Positions 40,820 through 50,891 of a stretch of DNA of 64,000 nucleotides are shown here, in pieces. The position numbers were made by a program, and so were the translations under genes. The number at the start of each line of letters is the position of its first letter. Position 1 is the first letter of the stretch. Below the pieces are notes generated by a model, which made no database searches, was not told the origin of the DNA, and saw nothing but the letters and a program-made list of their open reading frames with translations. The stretch comes from an uncultured Erythrobacter sp. Lineage in GTDB: Bacteria > Pseudomonadota > Alphaproteobacteria > Sphingomonadales > Sphingomonadaceae. The stretch spans positions 682,001 through 746,000 of the forward strand of contig CANKYI010000001.1 of the NCBI GenBank assembly GCA_947488085.1, written 5' to 3'.

Positions 40820-43135
40820 TTACTGCACCACCGTCACGAAGCTATCGATCACGCGCTTTTCGCCTGCCTCTTCAAACTCGATGGTCAGCTTGTTACCCTC
40901 CTGATCGGTGACGCACCCTGTGCCGAATTTGGCGTGCTCGACCATCGCACCAATGACTATGTCTGAGCGTGGTTTGGCGGCAAAGCTGGCGGCGCTGCGG
41001 CCTGGTTCGGCCAGACGCTTCTGCTGTGTCTCATATCCACTGGCGACCGCACGGCGCCATCCGGGACCGCGCGTTTCTGCGCGGGCAGGGCGGTCGCGGG
41101 CAACATGAGCGAAGGGATCATCATTCTCGCTCCAATTCGCCTGCCACAATGATGCGCCGCCGGTCATTGTGGTCTCCGCCTCAATGTGCTCATCGGGCAA
41201 TTCCTCGATAAAACGCGAGGGGATTGAGCTGGTCCATTGCCCGTATATCCGCCGGTTTGCTGCGTGCAGGATGATGCAGCGTCGACGCGCGCGGGTGATC
41301 GCGACATAGGCGAGGCGGCGCTCTTCTTCGAGGCTGGCGAGGCCCCCTTCGTCAATGGCGCGCTGGCTGGGAAAGACGCCTTCTTCCCATCCGACGCAAA
41401 ACACATTGTCGAATTCCAAGCCCTTAGCCGCATGGATTGTCATGATGGTGACGGTTTCCTCCGCATCGCCGCGGTCATTGTCCATGACCAGCGACACATG
41501 TTCGAGAAAATCACCGAGCGTCTCATACTCCTCCATCGCACGCGCGAGTTCGGAGAGGTTCTCTGCGCGCCCTGCGCTTTCAGCAGAGCGGTCCTTGGCG
41601 AGCATATCATTATAGCCGCTCTCATCGAGCACGAGGCGCAGCAGATCAGCAGGTGTCATCACCTCGGATGCCTCACGCCAGCTGAGGAAATGCCGCATAA
41701 GTGCGCCGATTGTGTTTGCTGCGCGGGCGGGCAATTCGTCGCTATCGGCCAATTCCAGCGAAGCCGCAGCCAGCGGCAAGTTCACCCGGCGGGCATGGAG
41801 ATGCATTTTCTCCAGCGTCTTAGAACCAAGGCCGCGTTTGGGTTGGTTGTATATCCGCTCAAACGCCAGATCATCCTGCGGCTGAGCAATGACCCGCAGA
41901 TAGGCCAGCGCATCGCGGATTTCGGCGCGCTCGTAAAAACGGAAACCCCCAATGATCCGGTAATTGACGCCGATTTGGATAAAGCGGTCTTCAAATTCGC
42001 GCGTTTGATATTGCGCGCGCACGAGAATGGCGACCTTATCCAAAGGCGCACCTTCACGCTCCAACCGCTCAATTTCCTCGCCCACGCGCCGCGCTTCTTC
42101 AGGAGCATCCCAGACGCCGATAACGCTGACCTTGTCGCCGCCATCAACCTGCGTCCACAACGTCTTTTCATGGCGGTCCGAATTCGCCTGAATCAAACCA
42201 GACGCTGCGCCCAAAATATGTGGGGTGGAGCGGTAGTTTTGCTCCAACCTGACCACATGCGCACCCGGAAAATCCTTTTCAAACCGCAGGATATTGGCAA
42301 CCTCTGCCCCGCGCCACGAATAGATCGATTGGTCATCATCGCCGACCACACAGATATTCTTGCGCGTTTGAGCGAGCAGCCGCAGCCAGAGATATTGGAC
42401 CGCATTGGTGTCCTGATATTCGTCCACCAAAACGTATTTGAAGCGGTCCTGATAGTCGGCCAGCACATCATTATGCGCGCGGAAAATGTTCAGGACATGC
42501 AACATCAAATCGCCGAAATCGCAGGCGTTGAGCGCCTTCATCCGGTCCTGATATTGGCGATACAATTCCTGCCCGCGTCCGTTTGCATAAGCTTCACTTT
42601 CGGCGGCATCCAAGTCGTCGGGGTTTAAGCCTCGGTTCTTCCACCGGTCGATCAAACCCGCCAATTGGCGCGCAGGCCAGCGCTTTTCATCCAGATCATT
42701 GTCGTTGATCAGCTGTTTGAGCAGGCGCAATTGATCGTCTGTATCGATAATTGTGTAATTCGATTGCAGGCCCACCAATTCGGCATGACGGCGCAGCATC
42801 TTCGCGCAGATCGAATGGAATGTGCCAAGCCACTGCATCCCCTCGCTGCTTGGCCCCAAATGTCCAGCCACACGTTCGCGCATTTCGCGAGCAGCTTTGT
42901 TGGTGAAGGTGACGCACAATATCTGGCTCGGCCATGCTTGCCGCGTTGCCACTAAATGCGCGAGCCGCGCCGTCAACGCGGCGGTTTTCCCTGTGCCAGC
43001 ACCCGCCAGCATCAAGACCGGCCCTTCGGTCGTCAGCACGGCCTCTCTCTGCGGCGCGTTCAGCTGCGCGGCATAAGCAGGGACGTTTTCGTCACTTGCG
43101 CCATTATTGGCGGGGAGGGGGAGATTTGCGTTCAT
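40820..43135 (-). CDS. UvrD/PcrA-type ATP-dependent DNA helicase
   Basis: LNAPQREAVLTTEGPVLMLAGAGTGKTAALTARLAHL; VDEYQDTNAVQ; VVGDDDQSIYSWRGA; TIHAAKGLEFDNVF; AYVAITRAR. Confidence 0.96.
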   Translation of the reverse strand: MNANLPLPANNGASDENVPAYAAQLNAPQREAVLTTEGPVLMLAGAGTGKTAALTARLAHLVATRQAWPSQILCVTFTNKAAREMRERVAGHLGPSSEGMQWLGTFHSICAKMLRRHAELVGLQSNYTIIDTDDQLRLLKQLINDNDLDEKRWPARQLAGLIDRWKNRGLNPDDLDAAESEAYANGRGQELYRQYQDRMKALNACDFGDLMLHVLNIFRAHNDVLADYQDRFKYVLVDEYQDTNAVQYLWLRLLAQTRKNICVVGDDDQSIYSWRGAEVANILRFEKDFPGAHVVRLEQNYRSTPHILGAASGLIQANSDRHEKTLWTQVDGGDKVSVIGVWDAPEEARRVGEEIERLEREGAPLDKVAILVRAQYQTREFEDRFIQIGVNYRIIGGFRFYERAEIRDALAYLRVIAQPQDDLAFERIYNQPKRGLGSKTLEKMHLHARRVNLPLAAASLELADSDELPARAANTIGALMRHFLSWREASEVMTPADLLRLVLDESGYNDMLAKDRSAESAGRAENLSELARAMEEYETLGDFLEHVSLVMDNDRGDAEETVTIMTIHAAKGLEFDNVFCVGWEEGVFPSQRAIDEGGLASLEEERRLAYVAITRARRRCIILHAANRRIYGQWTSSIPSRFIEELPDEHIEAETTMTGGASLWQANWSENDDPFAHVARDRPARAETRGPGWRRAVASGYETQQKRLAEPGRSAASFAAKPRSDIVIGAMVEHAKFGTGCVTDQEGNKLTIEFEEAGEKRVIDSFVTVVQ

Positions 43136-43151
43136 GGTTATAGCTTTATGT

Positions 43152-43166
43152 GAACATATATAGAAC
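43152..43166 (-). promoter_or_regulatory. alphaproteobacterial SOS box (putative LexA site) upstream of the UvrD/PcrA-type helicase
   Basis: Exact GAAC-ATATATA-GAAC on + (GTTC-N7-GTTC on -), 17 bp before the helicase ATG. Confidence 0.8.
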
Positions 43167-43449
43167 AAATGTTGGATTAGCAATGTCGCACATTCATCGT
43201 CCATGCGCACCCCACACTTAGGGGCAGTCCCCCAAAACTGCGCCAAAACTGCCACCATTTTCGCTCTAACCCGTTTTGATAACGCCTCTCGATAAGGCGT
43301 TCGGCGTGCGCGATACAGGCGGCGCGGCGGGGTTCGCAAAGCCACAAAGCACTGTCATTAAAGGCTCATCGGCTTTGTGAGGGATCAAGCACAAGGCCGG
43401 GTCGAATGCGTTCGTCAATGCTTGGGAATGGTTATTAGGAGAACCCCCA

Positions 43450-43818
43450 ATGCGTAAATCCCACATTTACCTCTTCGGCGTTGCAATCGCGACATTTGGC
43501 TTTGTTGCCGTAGCCCCTGCTGCTGCCGCCACCCAGACTGAAGACACAACCGCTCAGGCGCCCGATGAAGGCGGCATGACCCCGGAGCAACAGGCCCAGT
43601 ATGAAACCTGGCCAGTTGAGCAACAGACCGAATACGAGCTATGGCCGATGGAGACGAAAGGCTATTACTGGACACTGACGCCAGAGCAGCAAATGATCTT
43701 TTGGCGGTTGTCCGATGAAGACAAAATCGCTCTGACCGCGATGACCGGACCAGAACGCGATGCCACCTGGGTCCAAATCGAAAGCCGCGCCTCAGGCGGC
43801 TCCCCGCCAGAGGGCTAA
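43450..43818 (+). CDS. small exported protein with six tandem 11-residue repeats
   Basis: Signal peptide MRKSHIYLFGVAIATFGFVAVAPAAAA followed by TPEQQAQYETW/PVEQQTEYELW/PMETKGYYWTL/TPEQQMIFWRL/SDEDKIALTAM/TGPERDATWVQ. Confidence 0.75.
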   Translation: MRKSHIYLFGVAIATFGFVAVAPAAAATQTEDTTAQAPDEGGMTPEQQAQYETWPVEQQTEYELWPMETKGYYWTLTPEQQMIFWRLSDEDKIALTAMTGPERDATWVQIESRASGGSPPEG

Positions 43819-43898
43819 ACCCCCTTCAATCTTTCCCGTGACAGGGTGGTCATGCGGGAAGTGCGCCGGATTGATCCAGGCGCTTCGGCAGGGTGGGC

Positions 43899-44438
43899 TC
43901 ACGGAAGAAGCAGCGTGAGCCTACCCTTGCCGATACGTCGGGAAGTCTCGATATTCAGCCCTTTGATGGACGGTTCTTCGTTAAACGCCGTTTCCAGCGC
44001 AATCCACGTCGCCTCTCCGATCCAGCCAAGCCGCTGCAACCGGTCCAGCGCCACTTCGCCAGCACCCGTGCGATAAGGCGGGTCGAGCAGGAGCAGGTCG
44101 TATGGTTCACGGGCGGGGCGCAAGGCGGTCGCTGACCCGGTTTCAACCGTTGTGCGAGCGCGACAATCGAGCGCATCGATATTGACGCGGATGGCGTCCA
44201 GAGCGGCGCGCTCATTTTCGACAAACAGGCAATGCGCAGCCCCGCGCGACAGAGCCTCCAGGCCCAATGCCCCGGACCCCGCAAACAGGTCGGCGACACG
44301 CAGATCCTCAAAATTGCCGAGCCTGCTGGTCAGCATCGAGAACAATGTCTCTCGCGTCCGGTCGGCGGTTGGGCGGGTTGTGTCACCCTTGGGCGCGGTC
44401 AGTTTTCGCCCGCGCCATTCCCCTGCGATAATTCTCAC
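43899..44438 (-). CDS. rsmD: 16S rRNA (guanine(966)-N(2))-methyltransferase
   Basis: MRIIAGEWRGRKLTAPKGDTTRPTADRTRETLFSMLTSRL; LLLDPPYRTG. Confidence 0.94.
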   Translation of the reverse strand: MRIIAGEWRGRKLTAPKGDTTRPTADRTRETLFSMLTSRLGNFEDLRVADLFAGSGALGLEALSRGAAHCLFVENERAALDAIRVNIDALDCRARTTVETGSATALRPAREPYDLLLLDPPYRTGAGEVALDRLQRLGWIGEATWIALETAFNEEPSIKGLNIETSRRIGKGRLTLLLP

Positions 44439-45247
44439 GCGTTCTTTTCCCCGCGGTTTTTCCCGCGCGCTTGTTTGATGCTGCTGACAAAGCGATCAAG
44501 GTCGCCTTTACGGATACGCGTCGCTTGCCCGCGTGGTAGATCACCAAGGTGGAAGGGGCCGTATCCGACCCGGATCAGACGGTTCACTTTTAGGCCAAGA
44601 TATTCAAGCACCCGGCGAACTTCGCGATTTTTGCCTTCGGTAATGGTCATTTCGATCCAGTGATTCCCGGTCACGCCTTTGGTCGATCCACGCTCCAAAT
44701 TCGCATCGATGGAGCCATAGCGCATGCCATCAATCTCAACGCCATCAGCCAGCGCCTCCAATTGTTCCTGCGACACATCGCCGAATGCGCGGGCGCGATA
44801 GGTGCGCGGAATGCCGGAGGAAGGAAGCTCCATCTCACGTTTTAACCCGCCATCATTGGTGAGCAGCAACAGCCCCTCTGTGTTCAGATCGAGCCGCCCG
44901 ATAGGCATCAGTCGCGGTGTATCCTTGGGTAAGGCGTTGACGAGGGCGGCATAGATCGTTGCGCGACCAGCGGGGTCGCTTTCGGCGGTGATCAGGCCGG
45001 TAGGCTTGTGAAAGGCGTAAAGCTGTGATGGTTCAGCAGGGCCAACCGGCTTTCCATCGACGCTAATCCCGCGCAGGCTTGTGAGGAAGGTCGCAGGCGT
45101 TTCCACCGGTTTCCCATTGAGCGTGATGCGCTTGTCAGCGATCATCCGCTCAATCTCACGCCGGCTGGCGACACCGGCTCGGGCGAGCAGCTTGGCGATA
45201 CGGTCGCCCTCTGGGCGATCGGCGGATGGTTTGGGATTGGTGGGCAT
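44435..45247 (-). CDS. rRNA pseudouridine synthase (RluB/RsuA family)
   Basis: S4 domain RIAKLLARAGVASRREIERMIADKRITLNG; LMPIGRLDLNTEGLLLLTNDG; GKNREVRRVLEYLGLKVNRLIRVGYG; overlaps rsmD by 4 bp. Confidence 0.93.
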   Translation of the reverse strand: MPTNPKPSADRPEGDRIAKLLARAGVASRREIERMIADKRITLNGKPVETPATFLTSLRGISVDGKPVGPAEPSQLYAFHKPTGLITAESDPAGRATIYAALVNALPKDTPRLMPIGRLDLNTEGLLLLTNDGGLKREMELPSSGIPRTYRARAFGDVSQEQLEALADGVEIDGMRYGSIDANLERGSTKGVTGNHWIEMTITEGKNREVRRVLEYLGLKVNRLIRVGYGPFHLGDLPRGQATRIRKGDLDRFVSSIKQARGKNRGEKNA

Positions 45248-45257
45248 GGCGCGCGCT

Positions 45258-46412
45258 TTAAGCGTTCAAGTGATCCTGCACAATGGCATCGAACCGCGTG
45301 ATCCCACCTTCGAGCGTGCCGAGCGTCAATTCGCTGATCGCGCCGCTTTCCAAACCTTGTTGCCCGAGTTCAGCTGCACGGAAGTCCTCACTGGCAAAAA
45401 CGCCGCCATCCAACAGCTTCCAGCTACGCTCCCAATGACCGCGCGCCTTGTCGGTCTTGGGTTCTTCCGGGATGAGCATAAAATCCTCAACCAGTGTCAG
45501 ATTATGCGCCTGCGGCATCAGAACCATGACGTTGATATAATCCGGGCTGGGCACGATCACGGTCGCGGGCAGCAATTGGTAGGCGAAAGTAACAACTTTG
45601 CGCATCGCGGCCATGTTCGAAAGGTCCACGCTCTCCATCTCCTCCATCCGACCCACGGCAGAGCGCAAATGCGGCCCCACGCTGTCGCCCGCTGTCACGC
45701 CGTCTTTAAAGAATGGCCCGATTGTATCGGCATGCAGGCGCGTGACGTGATAGCTTTCAAGGAAGGCATCCATGATGAGCTTCCAATTGCCTTTCACCCT
45801 ATGTGTCTTGCGGCGGAAGAGGTGGGCATCCGGTGCTCCAAACGCAGCGAAATCCTCGCTGACAAGACGCGCATCGGTGAAGTCCGCATCGGCATCTGGT
45901 GCAAACCAGATCATCCCGCCTGCTTCCATGCTGGGCAATTCGACAAGGCCGTAATCACCTTTATCGAGATCAGGGAAAGTCTCTGGCCGGGGCAGCGCGA
46001 GCAGCTTGCCATCCAATCGATATGTCCATGCATGATAGGGACAGACGAGCCGCTTTGCGCATTGGACATCCTCCCCCTCGACCAAACGCGTTCCGCGATG
46101 CTGGCAGACATTCAGGAACACATGCGCCGCGCCCTCATTGTCGCGCGTTATCAAAAGTGGCCGCCCGGTCGCATCATGCGGCACTGCCATGCCCGGATTG
46201 GGCAGCAAGGCGGATGGCGCTAGAACTTGGGGCATCCGGTCAAACAGAGCCGCTTTCTCGCGCGCAAAGTGATCGGGATCGGTGTAACGGCTCGCAGGGA
46301 CGCTTCCGATTGCGCCTGCTACCCGAGTGTTCCCATCGCGGATCGCCTCTGCCAACGCCAATTGCCCGGGCGTTGCGCGCAATATGGGTAAATCTGTTGC
46401 GGCTGCGTTCAT
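45258..46412 (-). CDS. Rieske [2Fe-2S] aromatic ring-hydroxylating dioxygenase alpha subunit-like
   Basis: [11 protein letters not shown]...[12 protein letters not shown] Rieske motif; [21 protein letters not shown] mononuclear iron region. Confidence 0.9.
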   Translation of the reverse strand: MNAAATDLPILRATPGQLALAEAIRDGNTRVAGAIGSVPASRYTDPDHFAREKAALFDRMPQVLAPSALLPNPGMAVPHDATGRPLLITRDNEGAAHVFLNVCQHRGTRLVEGEDVQCAKRLVCPYHAWTYRLDGKLLALPRPETFPDLDKGDYGLVELPSMEAGGMIWFAPDADADFTDARLVSEDFAAFGAPDAHLFRRKTHRVKGNWKLIMDAFLESYHVTRLHADTIGPFFKDGVTAGDSVGPHLRSAVGRMEEMESVDLSNMAAMRKVVTFAYQLLPATVIVPSPDYINVMVLMPQAHNLTLVEDFMLIPEEPKTDKARGHWERSWKLLDGGVFASEDFRAAELGQQGLESGAISELTLGTLEGGITRFDAIVQDHLNA

Positions 46413-46488
46413 TGCGGCTTCCCTATCACTCTCGCTTACGAGTAGTGTGCCACGAAACAGGTTAAATACAAAAGGACGAGGGATCTCT

Positions 46489-48309
46489 ATGGCCACTGCC
46501 GAGGCGACGCCTGAAGAAAACACGCCCGAAAAAAAGAAGCCCGGCTGGGGTGAATTATGGCGCGCCATGGGTCAGCGAAAGACCGCCTTTATGGCGCTGT
46601 TCGGCTTTGCCAGCGGGCTGCCTTTCGCGCTGTTTCTGGGCACGCTTTATGCGTGGTTGAGCGAGGCTGAGGTTGATCTGGAGACGATGGGCGTCTTCTC
46701 GCTGATCGGGCTCGCCTATGCATTCCAATTCATTTGGTCGCCATTGGTGGACAAGGTTGACTTGCCGATCCTGCGCAAGCTGGGAAAGCGCAAGCAATGG
46801 ATGGTACCGATGCAAGTCATCCTGGGCGTGATCCTTGTCACGCTCAGTGTGTTGGAGCCTAAGACACAACTCGGCTGGTTCTCTCTTCTTGCAGGGATCG
46901 GGGCTCTCGCCAGCGCGACGCAGGACATCGCTATCAACGCTTGGCGCATCGATGTCGCTGATGAGAAGGCGACGCTCGATATCCTTTCGACGATCTATCA
47001 AATGGGCTTTCGCCTAGCTTCTCTGGTTGGCGGTGCTCTGGGTCTGATCATCGCGGCGCGTATTGGTTGGCCAGAGACTTATATGCTGATGGGGGCGATC
47101 ATCCTTGCGATTGGGTTTGCAGGCATGTTTGCGCCTGACTCTGACAGCGCAGCATCGATGATTGGGGCCGACGAAGATGAATTCGTAGAGCTTTACGAAG
47201 CCGGTGAAGTGCGCGCCGATGTGCGCCAACGGTACCTTTGGATGGTGGTTGCCCTGTGGGGCTGGGCGCTGACGATTTTGGGCATATTCATGGTTCGCGC
47301 CTTGGGCGGATTTGTGCCGATGATGGGCACGCTTGATCTGGGCCTGTTTGTGTTTGACCCCAACTGGTTGCTCGGCATGTTCCCGTTGAATGAAAGCGGA
47401 CGGCCTGACCCGACCGAGTTTACGCGCAATATGGGGCCGCTCATTATTGCGGCGACCATCATTTTGCCCGCGATCATTGCCGCCTTGCTGCACCAACGTA
47501 AGGTGAAGGGCACCGATGTTATTGCGCAGGGAGAGACTGTCGCACGTGCGCCAGGTGGAGCGGACCATCTCTATCGCGCATTGCTTGTGCCGTTGATTGA
47601 GTTTGTTGGACGGATCGGTTGGCCGTTGATCCTGATCCTGTCGTTGGTTCTCACATACCGGATTTGCGACGCGATCTGGGGCACATTTGCCTATCCGTTC
47701 TATTTGGGAGAGCTAGGCTACACCAATGATGAGGTTGCCTTCGCTTCGAAGTTCTTTGGCGTTGGCGCGATTATCGCAGGGCTGGCGCTGGGCGGATATA
47801 TGCTGACGGTGATGGGCCGGATGCTGACATTGACGCTGGGCGCATTGCTCGCAGCGCTTACCAATCTCCTCTATGCCGATATGGCGGTGGGCGGTGCCAA
47901 TATGCAATGGGCGAGCGACCTTGTCGGTTTCAGCGCGCTGATCAACTTCATGGCGCCTTTCGGGTCAGAGGGTCTGCCGCGGCTGACCTTCACAATCCTG
48001 TTTGAAAACCTTGCCATCGGGATTGCTGGGGCCGCCTATATTGCGTGGCTCTCCTCCATCGTGTCGAAGAAATACGCGGCTGTGCAATACGCACTGCTAT
48101 CCTCACTCACCTTGCTGGTGGGCACATTGGGACGCGGCGCATTGGGTGAGATGATTCAGAAACAGGGCTATTTCGATGTCTTCGTGCTCACGACGTTCAT
48201 CGGTATGATCGCAGTCGTTCTGTGTCTGGCGGAATGGTATCGTCAGTCTCGGGCGGGCGCGAAATCTGGGGTGGTAACGCCCGATCCTGTAGCGGAACCG
48301 GCGCAGTAA
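46489..48309 (+). CDS. AmpG-like MFS transporter (copy 1)
   Basis: [81 protein letters not shown]. Confidence 0.88.
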   Translation: MATAEATPEENTPEKKKPGWGELWRAMGQRKTAFMALFGFASGLPFALFLGTLYAWLSEAEVDLETMGVFSLIGLAYAFQFIWSPLVDKVDLPILRKLGKRKQWMVPMQVILGVILVTLSVLEPKTQLGWFSLLAGIGALASATQDIAINAWRIDVADEKATLDILSTIYQMGFRLASLVGGALGLIIAARIGWPETYMLMGAIILAIGFAGMFAPDSDSAASMIGADEDEFVELYEAGEVRADVRQRYLWMVVALWGWALTILGIFMVRALGGFVPMMGTLDLGLFVFDPNWLLGMFPLNESGRPDPTEFTRNMGPLIIAATIILPAIIAALLHQRKVKGTDVIAQGETVARAPGGADHLYRALLVPLIEFVGRIGWPLILILSLVLTYRICDAIWGTFAYPFYLGELGYTNDEVAFASKFFGVGAIIAGLALGGYMLTVMGRMLTLTLGALLAALTNLLYADMAVGGANMQWASDLVGFSALINFMAPFGSEGLPRLTFTILFENLAIGIAGAAYIAWLSSIVSKKYAAVQYALLSSLTLLVGTLGRGALGEMIQKQGYFDVFVLTTFIGMIAVVLCLAEWYRQSRAGAKSGVVTPDPVAEPAQ

Positions 48310-48315
48310 AGCGCA

Positions 48316-49620
48316 ATGGCGGAGCGCACATTTTGGAGCGCTGCAAAACTCTATTGTGAACGCGAAGTGTTGGCCGCATTCGCGCTCGGCGTGTCGTCCG
48401 GCTTTCCCTATGCGATGATCGGGGCGACACTGACCACGCGGTTGGCGCAAGATGGCATCGACGTCAAAACCGTCGCTGCGTTTACGCTCGCGTTCCTAGT
48501 CTACAATTTCAAAGTGTTCTGGGCGTGGATTATCGACGGCGTGCGCATTCCGATGTTGGGTGCGTTGGGCCAGCGTGTGTCGTGGATGATCGTGACTGGG
48601 GCCGCTGTGATCGCAGCCGTCACCAATCTCGCATTCGTTGACCCTGCGCAAAGTCTGACCGCGACCATTATCGCAGCGGTCTTGGTTGGCGCGGCAGGCG
48701 CAAGTTTTGACATTGTGATCGACGCCTACAGGATCGAGACATTGCGCCCCGATCAGCTCGGCATTGGGTCGGGCATGAACCAATATGGCTGGCGCGTGGG
48801 GTCAGCGGGGGCGGGGGCCATCGCACTGGTCGTGGCCGCGCGGTATGGGTGGAGCGCCGCCTATCTCGCCGGCGCCGCACTCGCATTGCCCGCCATGTTC
48901 ACCGCATTGATGATGGGAGAGCCAGCGCGCAGGCAAGTCACGGTTGCCCGCCAGGGGTTGAGCGATATTTGGCAAGCCATCACCGAGCCATTCACCGCCT
49001 TTTTCCAGAGGCACGGCGCGTGGCTCGTCCTTGCCTTTATCCTAATCCACAAGATTGGCGACACATTAGCAAACCTCACATTCCGGCTGTTGTTCGAACA
49101 TCTAGGCTACACCAATGACGAGATTGCGCTCTACGATGTGGGGGCGGGTTTTTGGGCCTATATGGTCGGCATTTTCGTGGGTGGTGTGCTCTATTCGCGG
49201 TTGGGCTTGAAGCAATCTGTGCTGATCGCTTTGGTGTTGATGGCTGTGTCCAATCTCAGCTTTGCAGCGCTCGCGATGGCTGGGCATTCGAACCTTGGGC
49301 TAGCCAGTGCGATCGGGTTTGAGAATTTCGCCAGCGGATATGGCGGAGTGGTCGTGGTCGCCTATTTCTCCGCGTTGTGCGACCTGCGTTTCACCGCCGC
49401 GCACTACGCCATGATCAGCGCCGGGGCGAGCATAGTCGGGCGCGTTCTGACCGGTACAAGCGCAGGGGCATTGATAGAGACGACAGGATATGTGAGCTTT
49501 TACCTGCTGACCACGGTTCTGGCCGTGCCGGGGATTATCCTGTTCTGGTGGATGATGCGGCGCGGGCTTGTCGATGATGCCATGGGCAGTGCTGGTAAAG
49601 ACGCTGCGCCACCGAGCTAG
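48316..49620 (+). CDS. AmpG-like MFS transporter (copy 2)
   Basis: [81 protein letters not shown]. Confidence 0.88.
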   Translation: MAERTFWSAAKLYCEREVLAAFALGVSSGFPYAMIGATLTTRLAQDGIDVKTVAAFTLAFLVYNFKVFWAWIIDGVRIPMLGALGQRVSWMIVTGAAVIAAVTNLAFVDPAQSLTATIIAAVLVGAAGASFDIVIDAYRIETLRPDQLGIGSGMNQYGWRVGSAGAGAIALVVAARYGWSAAYLAGAALALPAMFTALMMGEPARRQVTVARQGLSDIWQAITEPFTAFFQRHGAWLVLAFILIHKIGDTLANLTFRLLFEHLGYTNDEIALYDVGAGFWAYMVGIFVGGVLYSRLGLKQSVLIALVLMAVSNLSFAALAMAGHSNLGLASAIGFENFASGYGGVVVVAYFSALCDLRFTAAHYAMISAGASIVGRVLTGTSAGALIETTGYVSFYLLTTVLAVPGIILFWWMMRRGLVDDAMGSAGKDAAPPS

Positions 49621-50876
49621 TTAGGGATTTCATCGTTCAGCTTGAGCGCTTCGCCAGCTAGGTAGAGTGAGCCTGCGATGAGGATCGGGTGATCATCGCT
49701 TCGAACGTTCAGAAGAGCGTCTTCAAGATCAGAAGCAGCGCGTGCATCAGGGCCGAAAGCTGAAGCCGGATGCGAATCGTGGCCGGGGACGGGCACAATG
49801 GTGAGTGATCGGATGTTGCCGCCCAAAGGGCCGACAAAAGAACTGGGGTCCTTGTTATCGAGCATGCCCAGGATAAGGTGCAATTCCTGCCCTTCCAACT
49901 CTGCCGCGACCGCTTCTCCCGCGCTCGCATTGTGTCCGCCATCGAGCCAAACCGTGCGCGATTGTGTGAGCAGCCCGTGCGACAAGAGCTGCATGCGCGC
50001 GGGCCACACGGCGCTTTTCAACCCTTGCTCAACAGCTTGAGCAGTCACTTCCACTCGTGACTGGGCGCGCAGCATAGCCACGGAAAGAGCAGCATTGCGC
50101 GACTGGTGCTCACCGCGAAGCGACAAATCTTGCGGCCCGAATTCAAGCTGCTGCTTGATCGTCAGCTCCACCAAATCCGCCTTAATATCATGCGCACTCA
50201 CGCGAACAGAGCGTTGAGCCTCGACGGGGTAATCGGGCGCCATAACGACTAACGGCACGCCCGCCTTCGCAATCCCCGCCTTCTCAAACGCAATCCGCGC
50301 CATCGGCTCAGTCGGTACGCCTTCCTCGGGCGCGAGGAGGAACTTCTCATGATCGATCCCCAGCGCGGCGATTCCGCAGGCGGCCAGCACGTCTGGCTCG
50401 AGCACATTGGTCGCATCGAGTCTTCCGCCTAGACCGACTTCAACAACGCAGGCATCGGCTGGCACGCGCGCGAATTCCGTGAAGGCTGCGGCGATGGTGA
50501 TTTCGAAGAAACTACACCCGAGGCCCTCTGCGGCGTCGAAGACCTGCTCTAACAAGTCCGCCAGCCGCGTGTCTTCGATCAGCTTACCCGCAACCCGAAA
50601 CCGCTCATTATACCGCACCAGATGCGGGGAGGTGGTGACGTGGACGGCATAACCCTGCGCCTCCAATATTGCCCGAAGGAAAGCGCAAGTTGAACCCTTG
50701 CCATTGGTCCCGGCGACATGAAACACCGGTGGCAAGCGCTTATGCGGATCGCCCAAACGGCGCAGCAATTCGCGGATGGCATCCAGCCCCAACGTGTCGC
50801 GCTGAATGCTAAGGCCGCTTAACCGATCCAGCTGCGCTTGAACGCGCGGATCATCGGATTTGCCCATATCCCGCAT
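49617..50876 (-). CDS. folC: bifunctional folylpolyglutamate synthase/dihydrofolate synthase
   Basis: VFHVAGTNGKGSTCAFLRAILEAQGYAVHVTTSPHLVRYNERFRV; EVGLGGRLDATNVL; LDGGHNASA. Confidence 0.95.
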   Translation of the reverse strand: MRDMGKSDDPRVQAQLDRLSGLSIQRDTLGLDAIRELLRRLGDPHKRLPPVFHVAGTNGKGSTCAFLRAILEAQGYAVHVTTSPHLVRYNERFRVAGKLIEDTRLADLLEQVFDAAEGLGCSFFEITIAAAFTEFARVPADACVVEVGLGGRLDATNVLEPDVLAACGIAALGIDHEKFLLAPEEGVPTEPMARIAFEKAGIAKAGVPLVVMAPDYPVEAQRSVRVSAHDIKADLVELTIKQQLEFGPQDLSLRGEHQSRNAALSVAMLRAQSRVEVTAQAVEQGLKSAVWPARMQLLSHGLLTQSRTVWLDGGHNASAGEAVAAELEGQELHLILGMLDNKDPSSFVGPLGGNIRSLTIVPVPGHDSHPASAFGPDARAASDLEDALLNVRSDDHPILIAGSLYLAGEALKLNDEIPN

Positions 50877-50891
50877 GGATTGAGGAAACGC

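Noticed and set aside
41237-42628. 463-aa + strand ORF
   Set aside because: Lies fully antisense to the UvrD/PcrA-type helicase, which has clear motifs; long antisense ORFs are expected in GC-rich DNA and the translation resembles no protein family I know.
45081-46223. 380-aa + strand ORF
   Set aside because: Antisense to the pseudouridine synthase and Rieske genes; low-complexity, His/Arg-rich translation typical of spurious antisense frames.
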